The notes: a model not told the origin generated them from the sequence alone. DNA of 64,000 nt from Ruegeria discodermiae (GCF_030758345.1 NZ_JAVAMO010000002.1:124001-188000); one strand, 5' to 3'. Positions 44,886 through 54,743 are shown, numbered from the stretch's first letter. A program made the numbers and translations.

Positions 44886-46557
44886 CGCGTTCTCCCCTAC
44901 CGAACTCAAGCCGCAGGGTGCCGGAGCTGAAGGAGGACTCCTCCAGCATCAAAACCTCGAGCCCCACGCCATATGCCGATGCTTTTGTCGTACTTTGTTC
45001 CACAATAGTGGGCTGTTCCAGCCCAAGTTGGCTATAGGCGCCAAACAGGTATGGTTTGACCAGAATCGGGAATCCCCCGACCGTGGTCCGATTCTGGCGG
45101 CCGATCTCGGCCCGCACGATATAGCCGTCATCCCCCTGCAGCGTGCCTGCATCAAAGGTCGACATTTCACCGGTCCCTGCGACGCTCATCTGCTCCGAGG
45201 TGACCAGCGGGTCGCCAAAGCTGGTTTGCGCGCGACCACTTAGGCCCAGAATCCAGTTGGTGTTGAACGCCATGTCATAGCGCGCGCTAATTACCAGCTT
45301 GTTGAACTCGGCGCTGGCCCCCTGGACCGACAAGGGCGTGTCGTCGGATTCGGAACTCGCTCCAAACGCATCCAGCCCCTTCGAAAAAACCGCACCCGCC
45401 TGCAGCGCTGCGCCATTCTCGAAAGTCCAACTCCCGTCAACCGTCGCTCGCAATACGCTGAGATCATCATTATAGATCGGCAGATCGCCAGTATCGCTGA
45501 CCAGCTTCTGCTCATCACTGACGCGGTCGAAAATAAGCTGCGATGTCAGGTTGAACTGCCTCGACCTGATCCAGGGATAATACAGCCGGAACGACAGGCG
45601 GTCGAATTCGCTGGTGGTGGGCGCGAAATCTCTGTCAGGATTGGCGCGGCTGGCGGTGCCTTCGACGTTGAAGGTCATGCCATTTGTGCCGATCGGAACT
45701 ACGGCGCCAGCAGCAAAGATGCGATAACGCGGATCGCTCGAGAAGTAATCCTGCACCGCGCCGCCGATCCTGCCGTAGAAAGTCTCACCCAAGCCAAGGG
45801 CGCTGTTCAGCTCAAGTCCGGCATTAAAGTTGACAGTTCCCAGGTCATCTTCAAGCAGGTTGTCAAAGCCATATGACCCGGTGAGGCGTTTGTATTCGCC
45901 GTCCAGAACCAGGATTGTGCCGCCATCCGCCTGCCCGGTCTTGAGCGTCGAGGATAGCCGTACACCATAGGTGTCGCCCGCCAGTAGCAACGCACGTTCG
46001 ATATCACGCAGTTGAATGCCTCGTTTGCCGATTAGCGGATCGGTCAGCCTCACGATGCGATTGCGCACCGGTTCCGGCACCCGGTTGGAGTCGATGCTTT
46101 CGATGAACCCGTCCACCACCACGATGCGCAGCGTGCCGCCATCACGAAGGGTCTGTTGCGGCAGCACCACCCGCGCCAGCACAAACCCCGCCTCGGCATA
46201 TTCCGTCTCAAGCCGCCGCACGGCGCTGAAAATGCGCGCAACTGCGACCTGTTTCCCAATCAGCGACTGGCGGAAGGCCGCGTTGGCCTGGGCCATTTGC
46301 GGCAAAGCACCCTGTAGATCGACATTGCCAACGGTCACGAACAGGTTCTCGGACCCCGGTGGTGCCGAGGCACCCGGGTCGCGCGCCACAGTCACCGGAC
46401 CGCTTGAAGGCCGCAGGGATTCGGGCTGAAACGTGGACGGTGCGAGGTTTGACGCCGACTGGGCCAGCACCGGCCTGCCGGGCATCAGACTCGTCATTGC
46501 GAGGAGTGCCACAAGGGTCAGACCCTTCCGGTATGTACCGAAGTTCAAATACGTCAT
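44830..46557 (-). CDS. TpsB: ShlB/FhaC-family outer-membrane transporter with altered loop-6 motif
   Basis: A 575-residue outer-membrane protein of the Omp85/TpsB group. A signal peptide (to VLAQ, about 33) precedes POTRA-type domains (TLRIVVVDGFIESID) and a C-terminal beta barrel ending in ...IVASRRF. It would carry TpsA across the outer membrane. In the loop-6 region, where the family has VRGY/F before a glycine-rich GDRGY segment, this protein reads GEMSTFDAGTLQGDDGY (Met465-Phe468), so the conserved arginine is serine. The gene starts the operon and overlaps tpsA by 56 bp. Confidence 0.88.
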   Translation of the reverse strand: MTYLNFGTYRKGLTLVALLAMTSLMPGRPVLAQSASNLAPSTFQPESLRPSSGPVTVARDPGASAPPGSENLFVTVGNVDLQGALPQMAQANAAFRQSLIGKQVAVARIFSAVRRLETEYAEAGFVLARVVLPQQTLRDGGTLRIVVVDGFIESIDSNRVPEPVRNRIVRLTDPLIGKRGIQLRDIERALLLAGDTYGVRLSSTLKTGQADGGTILVLDGEYKRLTGSYGFDNLLEDDLGTVNFNAGLELNSALGLGETFYGRIGGAVQDYFSSDPRYRIFAAGAVVPIGTNGMTFNVEGTASRANPDRDFAPTTSEFDRLSFRLYYPWIRSRQFNLTSQLIFDRVSDEQKLVSDTGDLPIYNDDLSVLRATVDGSWTFENGAALQAGAVFSKGLDAFGASSESDDTPLSVQGASAEFNKLVISARYDMAFNTNWILGLSGRAQTSFGDPLVTSEQMSVAGTGEMSTFDAGTLQGDDGYIVRAEIGRQNRTTVGGFPILVKPYLFGAYSQLGLEQPTIVEQSTTKASAYGVGLEVLMLEESSFSSGTLRLEFGRGERDDNGPEGNRFGIVASRRF

Positions 46558-46744
46558 GGCGCTGCCTTAACAAATGACTTGCCCTAATCAACTCAAATTC
46601 AGATCGTTTCGCAAGAGGCTACAAAATAACAATTTCGGCGGGTTGGTTTCTGTGCATCGCGCAAAAAATGAGTTGGCGCGCGCCCATTTGAACGCCACAC
46701 TGACTTAGAACCCGCCCGGCGATATGCCCCCAAGGCCCGACCAG

Positions 46745-48124
46745 ATGCTGACACAGACCCAACAGAGCTTTCTTGAACGTTTTGGAATCACCTCTTCAGC
46801 CGGGTCCGGCGGTAAGGATCGCGGGCCGGCGGAGTTTGAGCCGTTGCTGGCCGAGGCTGAGGGCCGCCTGAACCGGGTCCGCGCCCTGCCTCCCAAAGCC
46901 GGGCAGTTGTTGAAGGATCTGACCGGCCCGATAGCCGCCGCCATTGGTGCGGCGCGCAAAGCCGCCGCGCAGGGCGACGCGGCTGAGGCGGTCGCAACCC
47001 TGTCGGCTCAAGAAGCGTCGGGGCGCACGCTTGACCGGGAAATCGACGATGTGACCGAATATCTGGGCGAGGCGAAAGGGTTTGCCAAGCGTCTGGCCGA
47101 AACCCGCGCTCAGGCTCGGGGGCATGGGGCTGCTGCGGTCGAGGATTATCTGAAACGGCTCGAAAGCGACGACAAGCGTCGTCAGGCCGCCGAGGCGCGC
47201 GGCGCTTTTGATCAGGCCACCATCGCCTGCGAGGCGCAGGAGGCCCGCCACGCGGCGATGATGCAGGAGGCCGTCCGCGCCGCCAACTGCAACAAGGTCC
47301 GCCACGAGATCGAGGCCGAAATCGCACGGTTGGAATCGCATGCTCCGGGGGGTGGCAATGCCAGACCGGTGATCGAGACGGTGCGCGAGATGATGAATGA
47401 CGCCGACAATTTCGCGAAAAGCTCCAATTGGGTCGGGGCGGCACTGATGATGCGCAAGGCCCGCACCGAATTGCAGATCGGGACACGCGGGCTTGACCTG
47501 ATGGACAAGCTGCGCCCGACCGAGGAGGCGACAGAATTCACCCGCGCGCATGTCCAGATCCTGGCTCATATCAAGGCGCTGCAGGGGCTCAAGACCGGCG
47601 GCCCGATCCAGCGCGAATTGCGGCGTATCATCGAGATGACCAAGGATGCCCGCAAGGCGCTGCCCGACGAGAAAAAGGCGCTGCATCTGCTCAACCAGTC
47701 GCGGGCGGCTTGCATAAATCTGACTCAGGCGGTGCTGGACAATGGCCGCTATGCTAGCTCGTTCAAGCAACTCTTCCGGCAGCGCGATCAATTGCGGCAG
47801 GTCCAGCAGGACAAATGCGCCCAGCCGGAAATCAAGCATGTGACGAAATTGCTGCGCGAGGCTGACACTCTGACCCGCCGTCTCGATTTCCCTGCGGCGA
47901 TTGCACAGGTGGATGCGGCGGCAAAGACGCTGCAGACAGGCCTGCAGGCCGCACATCTTTATGCCGACACTGTTCGCCCCGCCCGCGCGGCGCTCGCCCG
48001 TCAGGCACGAAACGGCGATAAGCAAGCGGCGCAATCGGATCTGGCTGCTCTGGATGCGGCATTTCGACAACGCGACCTGAGACAGGCTGAATCTCTGGCC
48101 CGGACCGCGCTGGACGGTGGATAA
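46745..48124 (+). CDS. Unrecognised helical, coiled-coil-rich protein
   Basis: A 459-residue protein that is almost wholly charged and alpha-helical, with Ala, Glu, Arg and Gln-rich heptad-like stretches (AEIARLESHA, ARKALPDEKKALHLL). There is no signal peptide, membrane segment or catalytic motif. The start is taken at the ATG at 46745 with AAGG 9 bases upstream; the ATG at 46724 lacks a site. It stands divergent from tpsB and 206 bp before nqrA. I do not recognise the family; a structural or scaffold role is only a guess. Confidence 0.7.
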   Translation: MLTQTQQSFLERFGITSSAGSGGKDRGPAEFEPLLAEAEGRLNRVRALPPKAGQLLKDLTGPIAAAIGAARKAAAQGDAAEAVATLSAQEASGRTLDREIDDVTEYLGEAKGFAKRLAETRAQARGHGAAAVEDYLKRLESDDKRRQAAEARGAFDQATIACEAQEARHAAMMQEAVRAANCNKVRHEIEAEIARLESHAPGGGNARPVIETVREMMNDADNFAKSSNWVGAALMMRKARTELQIGTRGLDLMDKLRPTEEATEFTRAHVQILAHIKALQGLKTGGPIQRELRRIIEMTKDARKALPDEKKALHLLNQSRAACINLTQAVLDNGRYASSFKQLFRQRDQLRQVQQDKCAQPEIKHVTKLLREADTLTRRLDFPAAIAQVDAAAKTLQTGLQAAHLYADTVRPARAALARQARNGDKQAAQSDLAALDAAFRQRDLRQAESLARTALDGG

Positions 48125-48206
48125 AGTAGCAATTGGATCAAAACCCGAAGAAAATCACAGCCTTATCACCCGAACGGATTGCCATGAATACACAAGCGCA
48201 ATAAGA

Positions 48207-48224
48207 GGCGCGACAATCCGCGCC
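48207..48224 (+). terminator. Possible weak terminator hairpin between the helical protein gene and nqrA
   Basis: GGCGCG and CGCGCC form a 6-bp stem with a 6-base loop, 82 bp after the stop at 48124. Only GCGGCTTTC follows rather than a T-run, so termination is doubtful. The remaining 48125-48330 should hold the nqr promoter, but I see no convincing -35/-10 pair. Confidence 0.3.
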
Positions 48225-48330
48225 GCGGCTTTCACAACAGGATCACTGCGCAAGGGTATTTGCTTTGTGGCGGGCATCCGTTAGGGAAGCACCACTTGCG
48301 GAGTCGAGCGTGCAACAACGTAGCGAGCCA

Positions 48331-49674
48331 ATGCGGACATTCGATTTGAAAAAAGGGCTGAACCTGCCGGTGGACGGGGCGCCCGAACAGACAATCCACC
48401 CCGGGCCGGACTACCGGAGCGTCGCCGTTCTGGGTGCCGATACGATCGGTCTTAAACCCAAGATGCTGGTGCAGGAAGGTGATGAGGTGCAACGCGGCAC
48501 TCCGCTCTTCTGCCACAAGGATGCGGCGCAGGCGATGATGGTCGCCCCGGTGACCGGCAAGGTCGCTGCGATCAACCGTGGCGCGCGCAGGGTTCTGCAA
48601 AGTGTGGTGATCGAAGTTGGCGATGCTAATGACACCGGCCTTGATTTCAGCGCGACCGGCAATGCCGACACTGCCGAGGGGCTAACCGAGAAACTCTGCG
48701 CTGCTGGCCTCTGGACTGCCTTCCGCACCCGGCCCTATTCCAAAATGCCTGTTCCCGGCACCGCGCCGCAGGCGATTTTCATCACCGCCATGGATAGCGA
48801 ACCGCTGGCCGGTGACGCAGCCCTGATCATCGCGGATGCCGGGCAGGCGTTTGAGGCTGGCGTGAAAGCGGTCTCGCTGCTGACCGAGGGCATAACCTAT
48901 CTGTGCCACAAGACGGGCGATGCCATCCCCGGCGGCGATTTGCCGGGTGTTGAGGCGGCGGGTTTCTCCGGCCCGCACCCGTCGGGTCTGGCGGGAACAC
49001 ATGTCCACTTCCTCAACCCGGTGGGCGCGGCGGACAGCGTTTGGACCATCGGTTATCAGGACGTGATTGCCATCGGTCGGCTGGTCCAGACCGGGCATCT
49101 GGACCCCAGTATCGTTGTGGCGATCTGTGGCCCCATGGCCGCGCGCCCGCGTCTGGTGCGCACCGTGATGGGAGCCTCGACCGACGATCTGACCCGGGAT
49201 GAGGTCACTGGCACCGATCCGGTCCGCGTCGTTTCGGGTTCGATCCTGAGCGGGCGTCAGGCCGACGGGCCCGAGGCCTATCTGGGCCGTTTCGCCCGTC
49301 AGATCACCCTGATCCGTGAGGATCACGACCAAATCCCGATGGGTTGGATTCGCCCGATGCCATCGAAATACGCGGTGCAGCCGGTGCTGGGCTCGGCCTT
49401 TGCCAAAAAGGTCTACGGCCTGACCAGCAACCTCAACGGCGGCCGCCGGGCCATGGTGCCCACGGGCACATTCGAAGAGCTGATGCCGCAGGATTACCTG
49501 CCGACACAGTTGTTGCGGGCCATGTTGGTGATGGATACCGACAGCGCGCAGGCGCTTGGAGCGCTGGAGTTGGACGAAGAGGATCTCGGCCTTGTGGGCT
49601 TTGCCTGCCCGGCGAAATATGAATACGGGATGGCCCTGCGGGACTGCCTGACCAAGATTGAAAAGGAGGGCTGA
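48331..49674 (+). CDS. nqrA: Na+-translocating NADH:quinone reductase subunit A
   Basis: A 447-residue peripheral subunit of the Nqr respiratory sodium pump. It starts MRTFDLKKGLNLPVDGAPEQ, typical of NqrA, and contains an RnfC-like barrel-sandwich region (MMVAPVTGKVAAINRG). The start at 48331 gives the normal length; an upstream GTG would add 22 unlikely residues. First gene of nqrABCDEF, 5 bp before nqrB. Confidence 0.95.
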   Translation: MRTFDLKKGLNLPVDGAPEQTIHPGPDYRSVAVLGADTIGLKPKMLVQEGDEVQRGTPLFCHKDAAQAMMVAPVTGKVAAINRGARRVLQSVVIEVGDANDTGLDFSATGNADTAEGLTEKLCAAGLWTAFRTRPYSKMPVPGTAPQAIFITAMDSEPLAGDAALIIADAGQAFEAGVKAVSLLTEGITYLCHKTGDAIPGGDLPGVEAAGFSGPHPSGLAGTHVHFLNPVGAADSVWTIGYQDVIAIGRLVQTGHLDPSIVVAICGPMAARPRLVRTVMGASTDDLTRDEVTGTDPVRVVSGSILSGRQADGPEAYLGRFARQITLIREDHDQIPMGWIRPMPSKYAVQPVLGSAFAKKVYGLTSNLNGGRRAMVPTGTFEELMPQDYLPTQLLRAMLVMDTDSAQALGALELDEEDLGLVGFACPAKYEYGMALRDCLTKIEKEG

Positions 49675-49679
49675 GCCGA

Positions 49680-50888
49680 ATGGGTTTGCGCAGCTTCTTT
49701 GACCGGATCGAGCCGAATTTCACCAAGGGCGGCAAATACGAGAAGCTCTTCCCCATCTACGAGATGGTGGAAAGCTTCATCTACACGCCGAAAACGGTGA
49801 CCAAGGCTGCGCCGCACGCCCGGTCTTACGTGGATATGAAGCGCATCATGACCTATGTCGTGATCGCAACGATCCCTTGCATCCTGATGGCGTTTTACAA
49901 CAACGGCTATCAGGCCAATCAGGCCATCGCCATTCTGGGACCCGACTCCGCGACCGGCTGGCGGATCGCGTTGCTGCAGATGTTCGGTATCTCGCTGAAC
50001 CCCGACAGCATCTTCGCCAACATGGCGCACGGGTTCCTGTATTTCCTGCCGATCTACGTGACCACTCTGGTCATCGGCGGTATCTGGGAAGTGGTCTTTG
50101 CCACCGTGCGCGGACATGAGGTGAATGAGGGGTTCCTTGTCACATCCATGCTTTACACGCTGATCATGCCCGCCACGGCGCCGCTCTGGCAGGTTGCTCT
50201 GGGCATCTCCTTTGGTGTTGTCATCGGCAAAGAGGTGTTTGGCGGCACTGGCAAGAACTTCCTCAACCCGGCCCTGACGGGGCGCGCGTTCCTATATTTC
50301 GCTTATCCTGCGAACATGTCGGGCGATACTGTCTGGACGCCGGTTGACGGGTTTTCGGGCGCGACAACACTGTCGATCTCAGCCTCCAGCGGTTACCAGG
50401 ACCTCGCCGCACAGGGCATAACCTGGATGGATTCGTTCCTTGGCTTTATCCAAGGCTCGCTGGGCGAGACCTCAACGCTGGCCTGTATGATCGGTCTGGC
50501 CTTCCTGCTGATCACCAAGATCGCCAACTGGCGCCTGATCGTGGGCTGTCTGGCAGGGACCATTGGCATGTCCCTGCTCTTCAATCTGATCGGGTCAGAC
50601 ACCAATCCGATGTTCGCCATGCCTTGGTATTGGCATATCGTGCTGGGCGGCTATGCTTTCGGTCTGGCCTTCATGGTGACCGAGCCGGTCTCGGCCAGCC
50701 ACACCAATGTGGGCCGCTATTGGTACGGCGCGCTGATCGGTGTCATGGTTGTGTTGATCCGTGTGGTCAATCCGGCTTTCCCGGAAGGCATGATGCTGGC
50801 AATCCTTTTCGGCAACGTCTTTGCACCGCTGATCGACTATTTCGTCGTACAGGCCAACATCAAGCGGAGGGCGCGTCGTCATGTCTGA
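49680..50888 (+). CDS. nqrB: Na+-translocating NADH:quinone reductase subunit B
   Basis: A 402-residue integral membrane subunit with about ten helices that forms part of the sodium path. The covalent FMN site is clear: DGFSGATTLS, with flavin expected on Thr229. ApbE attaches the FMN in known systems; no apbE gene is in this window. The end overlaps nqrC by 8 bp, so the two are translationally coupled. Confidence 0.96.
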   Translation: MGLRSFFDRIEPNFTKGGKYEKLFPIYEMVESFIYTPKTVTKAAPHARSYVDMKRIMTYVVIATIPCILMAFYNNGYQANQAIAILGPDSATGWRIALLQMFGISLNPDSIFANMAHGFLYFLPIYVTTLVIGGIWEVVFATVRGHEVNEGFLVTSMLYTLIMPATAPLWQVALGISFGVVIGKEVFGGTGKNFLNPALTGRAFLYFAYPANMSGDTVWTPVDGFSGATTLSISASSGYQDLAAQGITWMDSFLGFIQGSLGETSTLACMIGLAFLLITKIANWRLIVGCLAGTIGMSLLFNLIGSDTNPMFAMPWYWHIVLGGYAFGLAFMVTEPVSASHTNVGRYWYGALIGVMVVLIRVVNPAFPEGMMLAILFGNVFAPLIDYFVVQANIKRRARRHV

Positions 50889-51693
50889 TGCACAAAACCC
50901 CGAACCCAAGGGCCTGATCGGGCGTTTTCTCGCGATGCCCGCCGACTCGGTGCCCAAGACCCTTTTCGTTGCAGTGGCGCTCTGCCTCTTTGCCTCGATG
51001 GTGGTTTCGGCAGCTGCCGTGTCCCTGCGCCCTGTGCAAGAGGCCAACAAGCTGCGCGACAAGCAGCTGAATGTTCTGCAGGTCGCTGGTGTCTATGAAC
51101 CCGGCATGAATGTTGCCGAAGCCTTTGCCGCGTTTGAGCCGCAGGTGCTGGACCTCGCCACTGGCGAGTTCACCGACCAGTTCGATGCCGCCACTTTCGA
51201 CGATATCGCCGCCGCCTCGGACCCTGAACTGAGCGTCGCGCTTGATAATGATCTCGCAGGGATCGGTCGCAAGGCCAAGTACCGGGTGATCTATCTGCTG
51301 AAAGCCGAGGACGGATCGCTCGACAAGGTGATCCTGCCGGTACACGGCTATGGCCTGTGGTCGACGCTCTATGGCTTCATCGCGCTGGAAAACAATGGCA
51401 ACGACATTTTCGGCCTGCAATTCTACCAGCATGGCGAAACCCCCGGCCTCGGCGCCGAGGTGGACAACCCGCGCTGGAAGGCGCTCTGGAGCGGCAAGAA
51501 GCTGCGCGACGACAATGGCGACGTGCAGATCACCGTCGCCAAGTCACAGCCCGCCGCCGGGCCGGACTTCTATGTAGACGCACTGGCCGGGGCCACGCTG
51601 ACTTCGGTTGGCGTGGATAACCTCGTGCGCTTCTGGGTGGGTGAAGAGGGCTACGGCCCCTTCCTGGAACGACTGCAAGCAGGAGAGATCTGA
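50881..51693 (+). CDS. nqrC: Na+-translocating NADH:quinone reductase subunit C
   Basis: A 270-residue subunit with one N-terminal membrane helix ([20 protein letters not shown]) and a periplasmic FMN-binding domain. The flavinylation site reads [10 protein letters not shown], with FMN expected on Thr239; alanine replaces the usual serine before GAT, which still fits the looser ApbE recognition pattern. [16 protein letters not shown] is a conserved family stretch. The last base overlaps the nqrD start. Confidence 0.95.
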   Translation: MSDAQNPEPKGLIGRFLAMPADSVPKTLFVAVALCLFASMVVSAAAVSLRPVQEANKLRDKQLNVLQVAGVYEPGMNVAEAFAAFEPQVLDLATGEFTDQFDAATFDDIAAASDPELSVALDNDLAGIGRKAKYRVIYLLKAEDGSLDKVILPVHGYGLWSTLYGFIALENNGNDIFGLQFYQHGETPGLGAEVDNPRWKALWSGKKLRDDNGDVQITVAKSQPAAGPDFYVDALAGATLTSVGVDNLVRFWVGEEGYGPFLERLQAGEI

Positions 51694-52346
51694 TGTCACA
51701 GACACGCAAGGAACTTCTGGTCGACCCGCTTGTCGACAACAACCCGATCACCTTGCAGGTGCTGGGCATCTGCTCGGCACTGGCGGTGACCTCGTCGCTG
51801 CAGGTGTCGATGGTGATGGCGCTGGCGGTGATCTTCGTGACGTCGTTCTCGTCTTTCTTCATCTCGTGCTTGCGCAACCATATTCCGGGCTCGATCCGGA
51901 TCATCGTGCAGATGGTGATCATCGCGTCGCTGGTGATCCTGGTGGACCAGATCCTCAAGGCCTACGCCTTCGAAATTTCCAAGACACTCTCAGTCTTTGT
52001 GGGACTGATCATCACCAACTGCATCGTGATGGGCCGTGCCGAAGCTTTCGCCATGAAGAACCCTCCGGTCGCGTCCTTCATCGATGGCGCGGGCAACGGG
52101 ATGGGCTATGGCCTGATCCTGTTGTTGGTGGGCTTCCTGCGCGAGCTTTTCGGGGCCGGGTCGCTGTTCGGCGTCACCATCCTGCAAACTGTGAATAATG
52201 GCGGCTGGTACGTTCCCAACGGCATGCTGCTGCTGCCGCCTTCGGCGTTCTTCATCATCGGGCTGATCATCTGGGCCTTCCGCACATGGAAGCCGAACCA
52301 GGTGGAAGAGCGTGAATACAAAATCCAGCAGGTAGAGGCACACTAA
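51693..52346 (+). CDS. nqrD: Na+-translocating NADH:quinone reductase subunit D
   Basis: A 217-residue membrane subunit with about six helices, homologous to RnfE. Family segments include [34 protein letters not shown] (the cysteine likely binds the membrane iron centre shared with NqrE) and [10 protein letters not shown]. It overlaps nqrC and nqrE by one base each. Confidence 0.95.
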   Translation: MSQTRKELLVDPLVDNNPITLQVLGICSALAVTSSLQVSMVMALAVIFVTSFSSFFISCLRNHIPGSIRIIVQMVIIASLVILVDQILKAYAFEISKTLSVFVGLIITNCIVMGRAEAFAMKNPPVASFIDGAGNGMGYGLILLLVGFLRELFGAGSLFGVTILQTVNNGGWYVPNGMLLLPPSAFFIIGLIIWAFRTWKPNQVEEREYKIQQVEAH

Positions 52347-52954
52347 TGGAAGGTCTCATCTCACTGGCCGTAAAGGCCATCTTTGTCGAAAACCTCGCGC
52401 TCAGCTTCTTTCTCGGCATGTGTACGTTCATCGCCGTGTCCAAGAAGATCTCGACCGCGATCGGGTTGGGCATCTCGGTCATGGTAGTGCAGGCGATCAC
52501 CGTGCCCACCAACAACCTGCTGCTGAACTATCTGCTGAAGCCCGGTGCGCTGTCCTGGGCGGGCTTTCCGGATGTGGACCTGACCTTTCTCGGGCTGATC
52601 TCGTATATCGGCGTGATCGCGGCCATGGTGCAGATCCTCGAGATGATCCTCGATAAGTATTTCCCGCCGCTCTACAACGCGCTGGGGATTTTCCTGCCGC
52701 TGATCACAGTGAACTGCGCCATCCTCGGTGGCTCGCTTTTCATGGTGGAACGAGACTACAACTTCGCCGAGGCGACCACCTATGGTCTGTCGTCGGGCTT
52801 CGGCTGGGCGCTGGCGATCACCGCCATGGCAGGCGTGCGCGAGAAGCTGAAGTATTCGGACATTCCGGACGGGCTTCAGGGGCTTGGCATCACCTTTATC
52901 ACCGCAGGGCTGATGGCGATGGCCTTCATGTCCTTCTCGGGCGTCAAACTGTAA
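52346..52954 (+). CDS. nqrE: Na+-translocating NADH:quinone reductase subunit E
   Basis: A 202-residue membrane subunit, inverted-topology partner of NqrD and homologous to RnfA. It contains [20 protein letters not shown] and [13 protein letters not shown], whose cysteines are expected to ligate the membrane-embedded iron-sulfur centre between NqrD and NqrE. Normal length; 12 bp before nqrF. Confidence 0.95.
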   Translation: MEGLISLAVKAIFVENLALSFFLGMCTFIAVSKKISTAIGLGISVMVVQAITVPTNNLLLNYLLKPGALSWAGFPDVDLTFLGLISYIGVIAAMVQILEMILDKYFPPLYNALGIFLPLITVNCAILGGSLFMVERDYNFAEATTYGLSSGFGWALAITAMAGVREKLKYSDIPDGLQGLGITFITAGLMAMAFMSFSGVKL

Positions 52955-52966
52955 AGGGACTGGCAC

Positions 52967-54187
52967 ATGGAAACCTTTACACTTGGCATCGTCCTTTTCA
53001 CCCTGATCGTTCTGGCGCTGGTGACAATCATCATGGTCGCCCGCTCGCGGCTGGTCTCGACCGGCAATGTCAACATCACCATCAACGGTGAAAAAACCAT
53101 CTCGGTCCCGGCTGGTGGCAAGCTGCTGCAGACGCTGGCCGAACAGAAGCTTTTCGTTCCCTCGGCCTGCGGCGGCGGTGGCACCTGTGCGCAATGCCGG
53201 GTGAAAGTGCATTCCGGCGGCGGCTCCATCCTGCCAACTGAGGAAAGCCATATCACCAAACGCGAAGCCTCCTGCGGTGATCGGCTGTCCTGTCAGGTCG
53301 CCGTCAAGCAGGACATGGATATCGAAGTGCCCGAAGAGGTTTTTGGTGTCAAGAAATGGGAATGCACGGTTCGCTCGAACGAGAATGTGGCGACCTTCAT
53401 CAAGGCGCTGACGCTGGATCTGCCTGAAGGCGAGGACGTGAATTTCCGCGCGGGTGGCTACATCCAGATCGAAGCACCTGCGCACCAACTCGCTTACACC
53501 GATTTCGACGTCGAGGAGGAGTATCGCGAGGATTGGGACAAGTTCAATCTGTGGCAATACAAGTCCACTGTGAGCGAACCGATCGAGCGCGCCTATTCCA
53601 TGGCCAACTACCCCGAAGAGCGCGGTATGATCATGCTGAATGTGCGCGTGGCCTCGCCCCCGCCGGGGTCTGAGGGAATCCCGGCCGGTCAGATGTCGTC
53701 CTATATCTTCAACCTGAAACCGGGCGACAAGGTCACCATCTCTGGTCCGTTTGGTGAGTTCTTCGCTCGTGACACCGAGAAGGAAATGGTCTTCATTGGC
53801 GGCGGTGCGGGTATGGCGCCTATGCGCAGCCATATCTTCGATCAACTCAAACGATTGGGTTCGAAGCGCAAGATCAGCTTCTGGTACGGCGCGCGCTCGA
53901 AACGCGAGATGTTCTTTGTCGAAGATTTCGACGGGCTGGCCAAGGACAACCCAAACTTCGAATGGCACGTGGCGCTGAGTGATCCGCAACCGGGCGATGA
54001 TTGGGATGGCTATACCGGCTTCATCCACAACGTCCTGTTCGAGGAATACCTCAAAAACCACCCCGCGCCCGAAGATTGCGAATACTACATGTGCGGCCCG
54101 CCAATCATGAATCAGTCGGTCATCAACATGCTGCTGGATTTGGGCGTGGACCGCGAAGACATCATGCTGGACGATTTCGGCGGATAG
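52967..54187 (+). CDS. nqrF: Na+-translocating NADH:quinone reductase subunit F (NADH-binding)
   Basis: The 406-residue electron-entry subunit. It has an N-terminal membrane helix (about 5-26), a [2Fe-2S] ferredoxin domain with [11 protein letters not shown] (Cys68, Cys74, Cys77) and Cys109, then an FAD domain ([11 protein letters not shown]) and an NADH domain ([26 protein letters not shown]). It oxidises cytosolic NADH and passes electrons to the 2Fe-2S centre. Last gene of the operon, followed by a strong terminator. Confidence 0.96.
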   Translation: METFTLGIVLFTLIVLALVTIIMVARSRLVSTGNVNITINGEKTISVPAGGKLLQTLAEQKLFVPSACGGGGTCAQCRVKVHSGGGSILPTEESHITKREASCGDRLSCQVAVKQDMDIEVPEEVFGVKKWECTVRSNENVATFIKALTLDLPEGEDVNFRAGGYIQIEAPAHQLAYTDFDVEEEYREDWDKFNLWQYKSTVSEPIERAYSMANYPEERGMIMLNVRVASPPPGSEGIPAGQMSSYIFNLKPGDKVTISGPFGEFFARDTEKEMVFIGGGAGMAPMRSHIFDQLKRLGSKRKISFWYGARSKREMFFVEDFDGLAKDNPNFEWHVALSDPQPGDDWDGYTGFIHNVLFEEYLKNHPAPEDCEYYMCGPPIMNQSVINMLLDLGVDREDIMLDDFGG

Positions 54188-54193
54188 ATCAGA

Positions 54194-54221
54194 AACCGGC
54201 CCCTTCGCGGGCCGGTTTTTT
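54194..54221 (+). terminator. Rho-independent terminator of the nqr operon
   Basis: AACCGGCCC and GGGCCGGTT form a 9-bp stem with a 6-base loop, followed by further Ts (six in all from the stem end). It begins 7 bp after the nqrF stop codon. Confidence 0.9.
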
Positions 54222-54343
54222 GTCCACACTCCACATGTAGCGAATGCAAAAACAGCGATCAATTTGGCTTGTCATTCCGGCAAGCCGGCTGTAATCAGCG
54301 CCTCACCAAGCGTTTCGGGCCCTGCCCTCTCGCAAACCAGATC

Positions 54344-54419
54344 GCCGGTGTAGCTCAGCTGGTAGAGCACGTCATTCGTAATGATGGGGTCGTAGGTTCG
54401 AGTCCTATCACCGGCACCA
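54344..54419 (+). tRNA. tRNA-Thr (anticodon CGU)
   Basis: A full cloverleaf can be drawn: acceptor GCCGGTG/CACCGGC, D arm GCTC...GAGC, anticodon stem CGTCA/TGATG with loop TTCGTAA (anticodon CGT, reading ACG), a TTCGAGT T-loop, discriminator A and an encoded CCA. It lies downstream of the nqr terminator and borders the accessory region to its right, so it may have served as an integration site. Confidence 0.96.
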
Positions 54420-54743
54420 CTCCATCTTATTTTTCCGTTATAAATCAACGGGCTGTTGGATTTTGCGGTTTGTCTATCCACCCTTGAATCCACCCTCATG
54501 GCGCTGGCTGCATGAAAATCTGGAAGTCTAAACTGTTTGCGAAGGTAATCACCATTCTCGGGGACACATGGGGGACAAAGCCCACCGAATAACCCGCAGA
54601 ATCGGCCAAAAGTACATCTGCTCATTGGCCCCAGGATTGGGAAAACGCCCCGGACTGAACTTGTGAGGAGCCGATGATGTTGCGCCAAGGTCGGCCAAGC
54701 GCACCAAAGCCACCATCCGCGTGAAACTCTCAAGTGGATTTTG
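54420..54743. other. Non-coding stretch after tRNA-Thr; no gene supported
   Basis: These 324 bases follow the tRNA 3' end directly. A short plus-strand frame from 54511 ends at ...GDTWGTKPTE* and could be a decayed integrase end, but I cannot support this. No second copy of the tRNA 3' end is visible here. Confidence 0.3.

Noticed and set aside
52361-54262. 633-codon minus-strand frame opposite nqrE-nqrF
   Set aside because: NqrE and NqrF are certain on the plus strand; the reverse frame is a high-GC shadow.
54272-54733. 153-codon minus-strand frame across tRNA-Thr
   Set aside because: It covers the tRNA gene in antisense and has no ribosome site or domain.
54420-54743. Integrase remnant or attR next to the tRNA
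   Set aside because: Only a short frame ending in GDTWGTKPTE is seen; no catalytic tyrosine region and no repeat of the tRNA end.
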